A DNA stretch of 39,358 nt from Eubacteriales bacterium (GCA_030524715.1 JAUNGB010000050.1:1-39358), one strand, 5' to 3'; numbered from the stretch's first letter, positions 1 to 6,850 are shown. Numbers and translations: made by a program. Notes: a model not told the origin generated them from the sequence alone.

Positions 1-117
1 TGGATATTGTCACAAAAGCGAAAAAGTCCTGTACCGCATACCAGAAGCCCGGCCCACGCAAACCCGGAAGAGGACGGCCGCATAAAAATTTTCCGCCTTT
101 TAGGGCAAAAGCCCGAA

Positions 118-285
118 TTATGCATAACACAAATAATTCAGAAACTGCAACTGCTCCTTTATTTCATTTTGTCTAATGCTTTCACATGGCAACAGAAGCG
201 TTTTTGTTTCTTTCCCAAGCCTCCCGTCCAACATTCTCACCATGGTGGATTTACCGCATCCCGACTTCGCAAAAAGCCCCGCCAT
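118..285 (-). pseudogene. Short remnant with a P-loop (Walker A)-like motif
   Basis: A 55-codon minus-strand frame runs from ATG 285-283 to TAA 120-118. Residues 6-14 read AKSGCGKST, followed by MVRML, which resembles the Walker A motif of ABC-type ATPases (usual form GxSGCGKST) except that the first Gly is Ala. There is no Walker B, signature motif or further domain, and no Shine-Dalgarno sequence precedes the ATG. The ATG also sits in the loop of a hairpin. The best reading is a truncated piece of an ATP-binding protein, but in so short a frame the motif could be chance. Confidence 0.3.
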
Positions 286-298
286 AAATGACGGGGCT
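271..298 (-). terminator. Rho-independent terminator-like hairpin
   Basis: A perfect 7-bp stem (AGCCCCG at 275-281 with CGGGGCT at 292-298) is followed on the minus strand by TTTTT at 275-271. It lies just after the stop codon (304-306) of the gene remnant at 304-435, so it probably ended that gene's transcript. Confidence 0.6.
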
Positions 299-303
299 AA
301 TGT

Positions 304-435
304 TTAAATAATATGCACTTCAACCGTAAGGTCTTTCCACTGACCCTTCCTTAAGTAATCTCCATTAGCCTTACGAAAGGCCAGTGCTTGCTCAAAATCT
401 ATCTTAAAATCAAAGTATAGATTTGAACTCCTACC
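304..435 (-). pseudogene. C-terminal remnant of an unidentified gene, fused to the ppdK copy
   Basis: Forty-three codons read as ordinary protein (including LYFDFKIDFEQALAFRKANG and KGQWKDLTVEVHII) up to TAA at 306-304, with a terminator hairpin directly downstream. The frame loses its natural upstream part exactly where the duplicated ppdK segment begins (435/436), so the gene's 5' portion was replaced by, or cut off by, the ppdK copy. I do not recognise the family. The combination of stop codon plus terminator argues it is the true end of a former gene rather than a random frame. Confidence 0.45.
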
Positions 436-727
436 TATTTGCAATCGCTGCCTGCGCCGCTGCCAGTCTTGCGATTGGTACACGGAATGGTGAGCAGGAT
501 ACGTAGTCTAAGCCGATCTTATGGCAGAATTCTACGGATGTCGGATCGCCGCCGTGCTCGCCGCAGATACCGATGTGCAGGTTCGGATTAACCGGTTTGC
601 CTAACTTGATAGCCATTTCCATTAACTTGCCAACGCCGGTCTGGTCAAGCTTAGCGAATGGATCGTTTTCGAAGATCTTCGCATCATAGTAAGCATTCAG
701 GAACTTGCCTGCGTCATCACGGGAGAA
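431..727 (-). pseudogene. Truncated copy of the 3' end of ppdK
   Basis: Positions 436-727 match 4011-4302, the last ~97 codons of the intact ppdK in this window, with a constant offset of 3575 and only three base differences by eye. The piece encodes the end of the PEP-binding domain including [10 protein letters not shown] and the [15 protein letters not shown] segment with the family's catalytic Cys. It lacks everything upstream, so it cannot make a working enzyme. All three differences are synonymous (two Ala codons, one Pro codon). The last codon is Arg before TAG instead of Lys before TAA because the flank differs. A start at 739 would give a 102-residue chimera with no RBS. Confidence 0.9.
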
Positions 728-767
728 GCATTCCTGCAAATGCTTTGAAATCCCCGCTCATTTTGTT

Positions 768-974
768 TTACAATAGCATTTTCTTTCTAAGCATAACGTC
801 AATTTCATTCAGATCAACATCCGGTTCATCTTGTTTCTCTCTTGTGTAGTCTCCATGTCCTAAATCATACTGTTGGATAAACCGTACCATGCCTACCGGA
901 CCGAGTGCGTCTTTCAATGCCTGCATCCCTGCTGTTCTTATTTCTATCGGATTATTTAAATTAACATTTAACAT
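768..974 (-). CDS. Small partner protein of the PIN gene, possible antitoxin
   Basis: A 68-residue protein whose ATG (974-972) directly follows the stop codon of the PIN gene (977-975). A good RBS, GGGAGG, lies 8 nt before the start, inside the end of the PIN gene, so translation is likely coupled. The sequence has a central ALGPVGMVRFIQQYDLGHGD segment and a charged C-terminus. I recall similar short proteins beside PIN-domain genes in Firmicutes and cyanobacteria, which is the basis for calling it the partner or antitoxin of the pair. There is no recognisable DNA-binding fold by eye. Toxin-first order is less usual for VapBC. Function is inferred from context only. Confidence 0.6.
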   Translation of the reverse strand: MLNVNLNNPIEIRTAGMQALKDALGPVGMVRFIQQYDLGHGDYTREKQDEPDVDLNEIDVMLRKKMLL

Positions 975-1412
975 CTAAATCGCCTCCCATGCAAATTTTA
1001 GCGGGTTCATTACCTTTACTTCTAATTCTAATCTGGCTGCCATCTTTTCCAATTTATCGTCCGTTGTCAACATCACATCTGCCTGTGCCATCTCTGCTGC
1101 GGCAATGTGAAGGCTGTCAAACGTCCTGATTTTCGATTGTTGCATAATTTTTTGCGAACGTATTTTTATCTTCTCCGAATAAAGTATGCGTTGGTCTGCT
1201 ACTTTATATAACTCCTTTACCTGATACCTTTTTGCAATGTCATGCATACGTTCCATTTCAAGTTCCAGTATATCACTCCCCACAATATGGTACAAGCCTG
1301 TCTGTCCTCTTTTTAATATTGTAAGGATTGCTTCACTTTCCAAATGAATCCGTTCCTGTGTCTGATCATCAAACGGTCGGTTATAACAGCAATTATCCAA
1401 ATATATCTTCAT
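975..1412 (-). CDS. PIN-domain protein (VapC-like putative RNase toxin)
   Basis: This 145-residue protein has the layout of a PIN-domain nuclease. The N-terminal MKIYLDNCCYNRP carries the first acidic residue (Asp6). A mid-protein glutamate-rich helix follows, then FDSLHIAAAEMAQADVMLTTDD supplies the later conserved acidic residues. PIN domains cleave RNA using a Mg2+-binding acidic cluster, and VapC toxins often target tRNA or rRNA. I chose the start at 1412 because the family begins MK-hydrophobic-LDN. A GGAGGG lies 11 nt upstream, and a longer in-frame start (1421 or 1457) is possible. It is co-transcribed with the small gene at 768-974. A promoter-like TTGAAT-17-TACAAT lies upstream at 1512-1484. 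An IS66 element sits about 140 bp upstream of the start. Confidence 0.75.
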   Translation of the reverse strand: MKIYLDNCCYNRPFDDQTQERIHLESEAILTILKRGQTGLYHIVGSDILELEMERMHDIAKRYQVKELYKVADQRILYSEKIKIRSQKIMQQSKIRTFDSLHIAAAEMAQADVMLTTDDKLEKMAARLELEVKVMNPLKFAWEAI

Positions 1413-1483
1413 TCGCAACATATCCCTCCTCGTTTCTATTCCCATAGTCATACCCATATTCAGTCAACATGCTACTTTCTTTT

Positions 1484-1512
1484 ATTGTACTGTACTTTTC
1501 ATGCGGATTCAA
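1484..1512 (-). promoter_or_regulatory. Predicted sigma-A promoter of the PIN gene pair
   Basis: On the minus strand TTGAAT (1512-1507), a 17-nt spacer and TACAAT (1489-1484) form a near-consensus promoter about 70 nt upstream of the PIN start. It lies just inside the IS66 target site, so the insertion at 1551/1552 left this promoter intact. Confidence 0.55.
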
Positions 1513-1543
1513 TCTTTTTCTTCATTTTCAGCTTCACTTTTAA

Positions 1544-1566
1544 CTTCACTTGTAACAGTTCAGATA
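1544..1566. repeat. IS66 left end: target duplication plus inverted repeat
   Basis: CTTCACTT (1544-1551) is the target duplication and GTAACAGTTCAGATA (1552-1566) the left terminal repeat. The matching pair is at 3430-3452. Confidence 0.9.
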
Positions 1567-1624
1567 GCCCTCAAATTTTTTTAAAAAAAGTGCTGAAATT
1601 TTTTCAAACCACTCACTCATGAAC

Positions 1625-1745
1625 TGTGGATAACTCTTTTGATTTTCCGTTTTTTTCTTACCATGTGGATATCTTTCCCCTTTTCCGTTCCAATAGGCAA
1701 AAAGGAAAAGGGGGGATTCCCGGATAACTCTGTATTTTATCCACA
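1625..1745. promoter_or_regulatory. Cluster of DnaA-box-like sites in the IS66 leader
   Basis: TGTGGATAA at 1625-1633 and TTATCCACA at 1737-1745 are perfect matches to the consensus DnaA box (TTATNCACA) in opposite orientations. TGTGGATAT at 1664-1672 is one base off. All lie in the 280-bp non-coding stretch between the left inverted repeat and the transposase. Some transposons use host DnaA for regulation or replication coupling; whether that applies here is inference. Confidence 0.45.
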
Positions 1746-1823
1746 TCCCCAATAAAGAACCTTTTCCTTTTCCACCGTCAAAATGACGGGGCGTATTCCC
1801 CGCCACATTCGCTTTTTTTCTGT

Positions 1824-1852
1824 ATATATGATAGAATAATTCTATCATATAT
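1824..1852. promoter_or_regulatory. 29-bp perfect palindrome upstream of the transposase
   Basis: Two 14-bp arms (ATATATGATAGAAT and its complement) flank a single central A at 1838. The palindrome ends just before the AAAGGAGG RBS and spans an in-frame upstream ATG (1851). It contains TATGAT/TAGAAT -10-like hexamers. As DNA it could be an operator, and as RNA a hairpin covering the translation start region. Either would limit transposase expression. Confidence 0.5.
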
Positions 1853-1874
1853 GCGGAAAGGAGGCTCCTTATTT

Positions 1875-3398
1875 ATGGGCGGTAATTATGAAAAGGGCAT
1901 GTACCACCAATTGATGGATGTCATGGCAAGATTAGATGCCATGGAAACGGAACACCAAAAAGACCGGAAAGAGATCAGCAGCCTGACGGCAGAAGTAAAG
2001 AGCCTCCGCAAAGAAAACACACAGCTCCGGGCAGAACTGGTACAGGTAAAAGAAGAAAACGCCACCCTCCAAAAAGAAAATGCTGCCTTGCGCAAAGAGA
2101 ACCAACTGCTGAGGGATGATAACGAACGGATGAAAAGGATCCTTGGCAACGACAGCACAAACTCGTCGGTCCCGCCATCCACTGACCAGCCCGGCAAAGC
2201 GCCAAATACATATAACAGCCGGAAACCAACCTCCAAAAAGGCCGGGGCACAGCCGGGCCATGCCGGCCACCATATCTCAAAGGCAGACGTAGAAAAAAAG
2301 ATAAAAGAGGGCGTCTTTGCCCATACCGTCATGGAGATCGGGGACAGGTCCATGCCGTATATTACCCGGTACCGCCTGGACCTGTCTGTGGGAACAACCG
2401 CTGCCGAGATCCGGATCCATGCAGACAAGGATGGGAAATATAATATCCCGGACGAATACCGGGCAGACGTATCGTATGGGACCACCCTAAAAGCGATCGT
2501 TGCTTTTCTTTATAGCGAAGGGGTTGTTTCCAATGACAGGATCGCTACCTTCCTCAATTCGCTCTCCGGTGACACCCTGGACATTTCAACTGGGAGCATT
2601 TACCATTTTTGCCGGGGGTTTTCAGAGGGGTGTGCCGCCGTGCGCCCGCAGATTAAGGAAGCGCTGCTGAATGCGGGAAAGATCTGTACAGACGCAACAG
2701 GGATCAAACGGAACGGGAAACAGGAATATATCCGGAATTTCAGCACAGAGGATTGTGTGCTTTACTGCGGGTCGGAAAAGAAAAATATAAAAACGCTGGA
2801 AAAGTTCCGTATCTTCCAGGCGTTTACCGGGACGCTGATCCACGACCATGAGACCGCGCTCTATCATTTCGGGGGTGCGCATGGGGAATGCAATGTGCAT
2901 CTTGCACGGTACCTGCGGAAGAACACGGAAGAAACCGGGAACCAGTGGAGCCACAGGTTGTGCAGTTTCCTCTATGGGATGAATGATGCGCGCAACCGCT
3001 GGATCCAGCAGGGAAGGATATCTTTAGGGGAGGAGGAAACAGCAAGATACGTAGCAAGGTATGAGGAACTTGTGTCCCTTGGCTGGGAGCAGAATAAAAA
3101 AACGCGGGGGAGGATTGCCAAAAAAGAAGAGAGGGCGTTGCTGAACCGGCTGGAAAAATATAAACAGAACCACCTGCTGTTCCTGTATGATTTCCAGGTC
3201 CCATTCAGCAACAATATGTCCGAAAAGGACCTGAGGATCTGTAAAAACAGGCAGAAGATGGCAGGAGGGTTCCGCACAGTTGCCGGAAGAGAGATGTATT
3301 GTAACATCATGAGCTTTATAGAAACCATAAAGCGGAGGAAACAGAATATATTTCAAAGCATTATCGCACTTATGAATGGCACCCCAGCCATCAGATGA
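1875..3398 (+). CDS. IS66-family transposase (TnpC-like)
   Basis: DDE transposase of about 507 residues that cuts and pastes the surrounding element. A leucine/glutamate-rich coiled coil occupies roughly residues 10-85, followed by the IS66 signature region (LGNDSTNSSVPPSTD) and a basic linker. The catalytic domain shows TDATG (first Asp), LIHDHE (second Asp) and NNMSEKDLR (the Glu) in the expected order and spacing. I chose the start at 1875 because AAAGGAGG lies 10 nt before it. An in-frame ATG at 1851 has no RBS and lies inside a palindrome. No frameshift or internal stop is present, so the gene looks functional. The stop codon overlaps a CCCCAG/CTGGGG hairpin (3382-3404). Confidence 0.95.
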   Translation: MGGNYEKGMYHQLMDVMARLDAMETEHQKDRKEISSLTAEVKSLRKENTQLRAELVQVKEENATLQKENAALRKENQLLRDDNERMKRILGNDSTNSSVPPSTDQPGKAPNTYNSRKPTSKKAGAQPGHAGHHISKADVEKKIKEGVFAHTVMEIGDRSMPYITRYRLDLSVGTTAAEIRIHADKDGKYNIPDEYRADVSYGTTLKAIVAFLYSEGVVSNDRIATFLNSLSGDTLDISTGSIYHFCRGFSEGCAAVRPQIKEALLNAGKICTDATGIKRNGKQEYIRNFSTEDCVLYCGSEKKNIKTLEKFRIFQAFTGTLIHDHETALYHFGGAHGECNVHLARYLRKNTEETGNQWSHRLCSFLYGMNDARNRWIQQGRISLGEEETARYVARYEELVSLGWEQNKKTRGRIAKKEERALLNRLEKYKQNHLLFLYDFQVPFSNNMSEKDLRICKNRQKMAGGFRTVAGREMYCNIMSFIETIKRRKQNIFQSIIALMNGTPAIR

Positions 3399-3429
3399 CT
3401 GGGGCTTAAGTGTGCTGTCTATAAAAAGG

Positions 3430-3452
3430 TATCTGAACTGTTACCTTCACTT
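3430..3452. repeat. IS66 right end: inverted repeat plus target duplication
   Basis: The right terminal repeat (3430-3444, complement of the left) is followed by the second copy of CTTCACTT at 3445-3452. Confidence 0.9.
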
Positions 3453-3489
3453 TAATCTCACAATTTTTTCCATCCGCTGCTGCCATTTT

Positions 3490-3624
3490 TTAAAGATATT
3501 CCCAGGCGTCTCTCACATTCAAAATCGCCTGAATATCGTCATGCTGTACGCCCGGTACATTCACGCCCTCCAATATGGGCTTTGTCTGCCGAAACGTTAC
3601 CGCCCTGTAAGTTTTTGGCCTGAC
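3490..3624 (-). pseudogene. Remnant resembling part of a Fic-family protein
   Basis: Forty-four codons between stops read as real protein: TFRQTKPILEGVNVPGVQHD then DIQAILNVRDAWEYL. The pattern (helix, 'EG..VPG', 'I.NVRDAWEY') resembles the helical region ahead of the Fic motif in Fic/DOC proteins. That match is from memory and weak. There is no start, no RBS and no HPFxxGNG motif. After the stop a different frame continues as protein-like (KKWQQRMEKIVRLK), suggesting a frameshifted longer gene. Confidence 0.35.
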
Positions 3625-3781
3625 TTATTTAGCCGTTTAACACATATATTATTTAATGCTTTTACAGGCAAATCTCAGTCTAACTATTTTATTAACTGTT
3701 TTGAAAACAACTCTGTTACACGGCAAACCTCTTTAGCCTAAAATTTTCACCCCAATTCTTGGGCTTTTCAGGCACAAATTC

Positions 3782-3807
3782 ATCAATAAAACACCAATTT
3801 TATTGAT
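3782..3807. repeat. AT-rich hairpin
   Basis: A perfect 10-bp inverted repeat (ATCAATAAAA / TTTTATTGAT) with a 6-nt loop lies between the IS remnants and the ppdK terminator. A T-run follows about 6 nt later on the plus strand. It may be a weak terminator for plus-strand read-through from the IS. Confidence 0.4.
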
Positions 3808-3840
3808 AAAATGCTTTTTTTCGGAATTTTCTGCCGGTCA

Positions 3841-3879
3841 AAAAAGACCTCATACTGTGTTTCCACAATACAAGGTCTG
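3841..3879 (-). terminator. Strong rho-independent terminator of ppdK
   Basis: On the minus strand a 15-bp stem (12 Watson-Crick, 3 G-U pairs) with a GAAA tetraloop starts AGACCT at 3879 and ends AGGTCT at 3846, followed by TTTTT. It lies about 125 nt after the ppdK stop codon and is the likely end of that transcript. Confidence 0.85.
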
Positions 3880-4005
3880 TTTCTTGAGTAAATTTTAGCC
3901 TAAATTATGTTGCCGTTTAACACATATTTTATTAAGTGCTTTAACAGGCAAATCTCAGTCTAAACTATTTTATTAACTGTTTTAAAAATACCTCAGAATC
4001 CCTGT

Positions 4006-6630
4006 TTATTTATTTGCAATCGCTGCCTGCGCTGCTGCCAGTCTTGCGATTGGTACACGGAACGGTGAGCAGGATACGTAGTCTAAGCCGATCTTATGGC
4101 AGAATTCTACGGATGTCGGATCGCCGCCGTGCTCGCCGCAGATACCGATGTGCAGGTTCGGATTAACCGGTTTGCCTAACTTGATAGCCATTTCCATTAA
4201 CTTGCCAACGCCGGTCTGGTCAAGCTTAGCGAATGGATCGTTTTCGAAGATCTTAGCATCATAGTAAGCATTCAGGAACTTGCCTGCGTCATCACGGGAG
4301 AATCCGTATGTCATCTGAGTCAGGTCGTTTGTACCGAAGCAGAAGAAGTCAGCTTCTTTAGCGATCTCGTCAGCAGTCAGGGCTGCTCTCGGGATCTCGA
4401 TCATGGTGCCTACTTCGTATTTCAGGTCGGAACCTGCTGCCGCGATTTCAGCGTCTGCTGTCTCAACAACGAATTTCTTTACATATTTCAGCTCTTTGAC
4501 ATCTCCAACAAGCGGGATCATGATCTCAGGCTTGATGTTCCAGTCAGCGTGAGCTTTCTTTACATTGATAGCGGCACGGATAACCGCGGTTGTCTGCATC
4601 TTTGCGATTTCCGGATAAGTAACTGCAAGACGGCATCCACGATGACCCATCATCGGGTTGAACTCTACGAGAGATTCGATAACTGTCTTGATTTCTTCCA
4701 CTGTCTTGCCCTGAGCGTCAGCCAGCTTCTTGATATCCTCTTCTTCTGTAGGAACAAATTCATGAAGAGGCGGATCCAGGAAACGGATAGTAACAGGGTT
4801 GCCTTCCAGTGCTTCAAAAAGACCTTCAAAGTCTTCCTGCTGATATGGAAGGATCTTTTCAAGCGCTTTTTCTCTTTCTTCAGCAGTTGTGGAGCAGATC
4901 ATCTCACGGAATGCGTCGATACGTCCCTCGCCGAAGAACATATGCTCTGTACGGCAAAGACCAATACCTTCTGCGCCAAGCTCAACGGCTTTCTTAGCGT
5001 CAGCCGGAGTATCAGCGTTTGTACGAACCTTCAGAGTTCTGTATTTGTCAGCCCATGCCATGATTCTTCCGAACTCACCGGCGATAGTAGCGTCTACAGT
5101 CGGGATGATTCCGTCATAGATGTTACCTGTAGTACCATCGATGGAGATGCAGTCTCCTTCATGGAACTCTTTGCCAGCCAGTGTGAATTTCTTGTTTTCT
5201 TCGTCCATAGCGATCTCGCTGCAGCCGGATACACAGCACTCACCCATACCACGGGCTACAACTGCTGCATGAGAAGTCATACCGCCGCGAACAGTCAGGA
5301 TACCCTGTGCGGATTTCATACCGGTGATATCTTCCGGAGAAGTCTCAAGACGTACAAGTACGACTTTTTCTCCTCTTTCTGCCCATTCTACAGCGTCATC
5401 TGCCGTAAATACAACTTTACCGCAAGCAGCTCCGGGAGAAGCGCCAAGGCCTTTTCCGATCGGAGTAGCAGCCTTTAATGCAGCAGCATCAAACTGCGGA
5501 TGCAGTAAGGTGTCAAGGTTACGCGGATCGATCATAGCAACTGCTTCTTCTTCTGTTCTCATTCCTTCGTCTACCAGGTCGCAGGCGATCTTCAGAGCAG
5601 CCTGAGCAGTTCTCTTACCATTACGTGTCTGAAGCATATACAGCTTGCCGTGCTCTACGGTAAACTCCATATCCTGCATATCTCTGTAGTGATCTTCCAG
5701 AGTCTTGCAAACGTTCTTAAACTGAACAAATGCTTCCGGGAATTTCTGTTCCATCTCGGAAATGTGCATAGGTGTACGAACACCTGCAACTACGTCCTCG
5801 CCCTGTGCATTGGTCAGGAACTCACCGAACAGACCGTTGTTTCCTGTAGCCGGGTCTCTGGTGAATGCAACACCGGTACCACAGTCATCGCCCATGTTAC
5901 CGAATGCCATCATCTGTACGTTAACTGCGGTACCCCAGGAATACGGGATATCGTTGTCACGACGGTAAACGTTTGCACGCGGGTTGTCCCAGGAACGGAA
6001 TACAGCTTTGATAGCACCCATTAACTGTTCCTTCGGATCAGTCGGGAAATCAGCGCCGATTTTTTCTTTATATTCAGCCTTGAACTGGTTAGCAAGCTCT
6101 TTCAGGTCGTCTGCTGTCAGTTCAACGTCCAGAGTAACGCCTCTTTCAGCTTTCATCTTGTCGATGAGCTCTTCGAAGTATTTCTTACCAACTTCCATAA
6201 CTACGTCAGAGTACATCTGGATGAATCTTCTGTAGCAGTCCCAAGCCCAACGCGGATTGCCGGATCCGGCAGCTAATACTTCAACAACTTCTTCATTTAA
6301 ACCAAGGTTCAGGATGGTATCCATCATACCTGGCATGGATGCTCTTGCACCAGAACGAACGGAAACAAGCAGAGGATTTTCTTTGTCACCGAATTTCTTT
6401 CCGGTAACTCCTTCCATTTTGGTGATCGCTTCCATGATCTGGCCCATGATCTCGTCATTGATCTGTCTTCCGTCTTCATAGTACTGTGTACAAGCTTCTG
6501 TTGTGATAGTGAAGCCCTGCGGTACAGGAAGACCAAGGTTTGTCATTTCAGCAAGGTTGGCACCTTTACCACCCAGAAGGTTTCTCATAGTTGCGTTACC
6601 TTCTGTAAACATGTAAACCCATTTTGCCAT
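4006..6630 (-). CDS. ppdK: Pyruvate, phosphate dikinase
   Basis: Interconverts pyruvate + ATP + Pi and PEP + AMP + PPi in the cytoplasm. At 874 residues it has the same length as the well-studied clostridial enzyme. Three domains are visible. An N-terminal ATP-grasp-like region has GGKGANLAEM near residue 22. A swivelling phosphohistidine domain has GGMTSHAAVVARGMGECC, with the His near residue 455. A C-terminal PEP/pyruvate barrel has RFLDPPLHEF, MIEIPRAAL, GTNDLTQMTYGFSRDD and [10 protein letters not shown], with the catalytic Cys in [14 protein letters not shown] lies 10 nt before the ATG. It has its own promoter (6723-6695) and terminator (3879-3841), so it is monocistronic. The PPi-type phosphofructokinase lies just upstream, supporting a PPi-linked glycolysis. 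Its last 292 bp are duplicated at 436-727. Confidence 0.98.
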   Translation of the reverse strand: MAKWVYMFTEGNATMRNLLGGKGANLAEMTNLGLPVPQGFTITTEACTQYYEDGRQINDEIMGQIMEAITKMEGVTGKKFGDKENPLLVSVRSGARASMPGMMDTILNLGLNEEVVEVLAAGSGNPRWAWDCYRRFIQMYSDVVMEVGKKYFEELIDKMKAERGVTLDVELTADDLKELANQFKAEYKEKIGADFPTDPKEQLMGAIKAVFRSWDNPRANVYRRDNDIPYSWGTAVNVQMMAFGNMGDDCGTGVAFTRDPATGNNGLFGEFLTNAQGEDVVAGVRTPMHISEMEQKFPEAFVQFKNVCKTLEDHYRDMQDMEFTVEHGKLYMLQTRNGKRTAQAALKIACDLVDEGMRTEEEAVAMIDPRNLDTLLHPQFDAAALKAATPIGKGLGASPGAACGKVVFTADDAVEWAERGEKVVLVRLETSPEDITGMKSAQGILTVRGGMTSHAAVVARGMGECCVSGCSEIAMDEENKKFTLAGKEFHEGDCISIDGTTGNIYDGIIPTVDATIAGEFGRIMAWADKYRTLKVRTNADTPADAKKAVELGAEGIGLCRTEHMFFGEGRIDAFREMICSTTAEEREKALEKILPYQQEDFEGLFEALEGNPVTIRFLDPPLHEFVPTEEEDIKKLADAQGKTVEEIKTVIESLVEFNPMMGHRGCRLAVTYPEIAKMQTTAVIRAAINVKKAHADWNIKPEIMIPLVGDVKELKYVKKFVVETADAEIAAAGSDLKYEVGTMIEIPRAALTADEIAKEADFFCFGTNDLTQMTYGFSRDDAGKFLNAYYDAKIFENDPFAKLDQTGVGKLMEMAIKLGKPVNPNLHIGICGEHGGDPTSVEFCHKIGLDYVSCSPFRVPIARLAAAQAAIANK

Positions 6631-6694
6631 TTTACATTTTCCTCCTAATTATTTGTTCTTTTAACATAAAAATATGTTTTATACGCACATAATC

Positions 6695-6723
6695 ATTTTA
6701 TAGAGTTCTTGGCAAATAGTCAA
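6695..6723 (-). promoter_or_regulatory. Predicted promoter of ppdK
   Basis: TTGACT (6723-6718), 17-nt spacer, TAAAAT (6700-6695) on the minus strand, about 65 nt upstream of the start codon. It matches a strong sigma-A promoter. A small AACATA/TATGTT hairpin (6663-6678) lies in the leader. Confidence 0.8.
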
Positions 6724-6812
6724 GGTCTACTGGCAAAAAAAGGGCAAAAACTTCTCAGTTTCTTTTTCTTTTCTTTTTCGTCATCCGTTTTTCGCTCCAA
6801 AAACAAGTATTC

Positions 6813-6850
6813 GGGGCAGAATTGTAACACCCCTGATACAATTCTGCCCC
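6813..6850 (-). terminator. Terminator-like hairpin after the phosphofructokinase gene
   Basis: A perfect 14-bp stem (GGGGCAGAATTGTA with its complement) and 10-nt loop. On the minus strand a TTTTT run follows only after 8 nt, so it is a less canonical but very stable terminator for pfk. The rest of the 6724-7020 gap is AT-rich with no supported gene. Confidence 0.65.

Larger units (their letters stand above)
1..303. other. Left-edge region of short gene fragments, no intact gene
   Basis: On the minus strand two competing short frames run off the left edge. One starts with an ATG at 83-81 (27 codons, hydrophobic, weak GGCGG-type RBS). The other, a different frame over 115-1, looks protein-like (rich in F, W, Y, G) but has no start. 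Neither matches a family I can name. The only other content is the P-loop-like remnant (118-285) and the hairpin at 271-298, listed separately. This is most likely eroded DNA continuing from the remnants to its right. Confidence 0.35.
1552..3444 (+). mobile_element. Complete IS66-family insertion sequence (single-transposase type)
   Basis: The ends are perfect 15-bp inverted repeats, GTAACAGTTCAGATA at 1552-1566 and its complement at 3430-3444, beginning with GTAA as is typical for IS66. An exact 8-bp target duplication, CTTCACTT, flanks the element at 1544-1551 and 3445-3452, the size expected for this family. The 1893-bp element carries only a TnpC-like transposase and no tnpA/tnpB, like the ISBst12-type subgroup. 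Intact ends, intact gene and a perfect target repeat suggest a recent, possibly still active insertion. It landed between the PIN operon promoter and an eroded Fic-like fragment. Confidence 0.93.
3608..3988. repeat. Pair of diverged ~100-bp direct repeats
   Basis: Positions 3608-3707 and 3888-3988 share long blocks (GCCGTTTAACACATAT, CAGGCAAATCTCAGTCTAA, TATTTTATTAACTGTTTT) with small indels. A third short block (TTTAGCCTAAA) occurs at 3730-3740. The right copy ends 17 bp past the ppdK stop codon. With the IS and pseudogenes, these fill the 600-bp gap 3399-4005, which holds no intact gene. Confidence 0.75.

Noticed and set aside
436-727. ppdK copy as a sequencing or assembly artefact
   Set aside because: It has three clean differences from the intact copy and unrelated flanks on both sides, so it looks like real DNA, though read-level confirmation was not possible.
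1546-1848. 100-codon minus-strand frame in the IS66 leader
   Set aside because: No RBS, starts inside the palindrome and crosses the element end; the stretch is better explained as IS non-coding DNA.
3376-3741. 121-codon plus-strand frame after the IS transposase
   Set aside because: It crosses the IS right end and target duplication, lacks an RBS, and has no recognisable protein features.
3399-4005. CRISPR-like array from the repeated blocks
   Set aside because: Only two diverged ~100-bp copies with a non-uniform spacer and no short identical repeats; not CRISPR.
4549-5478. 309-codon open frame on the plus strand inside ppdK
   Set aside because: It is antisense to a certain gene, has no RBS, and its composition follows from ppdK codon bias.
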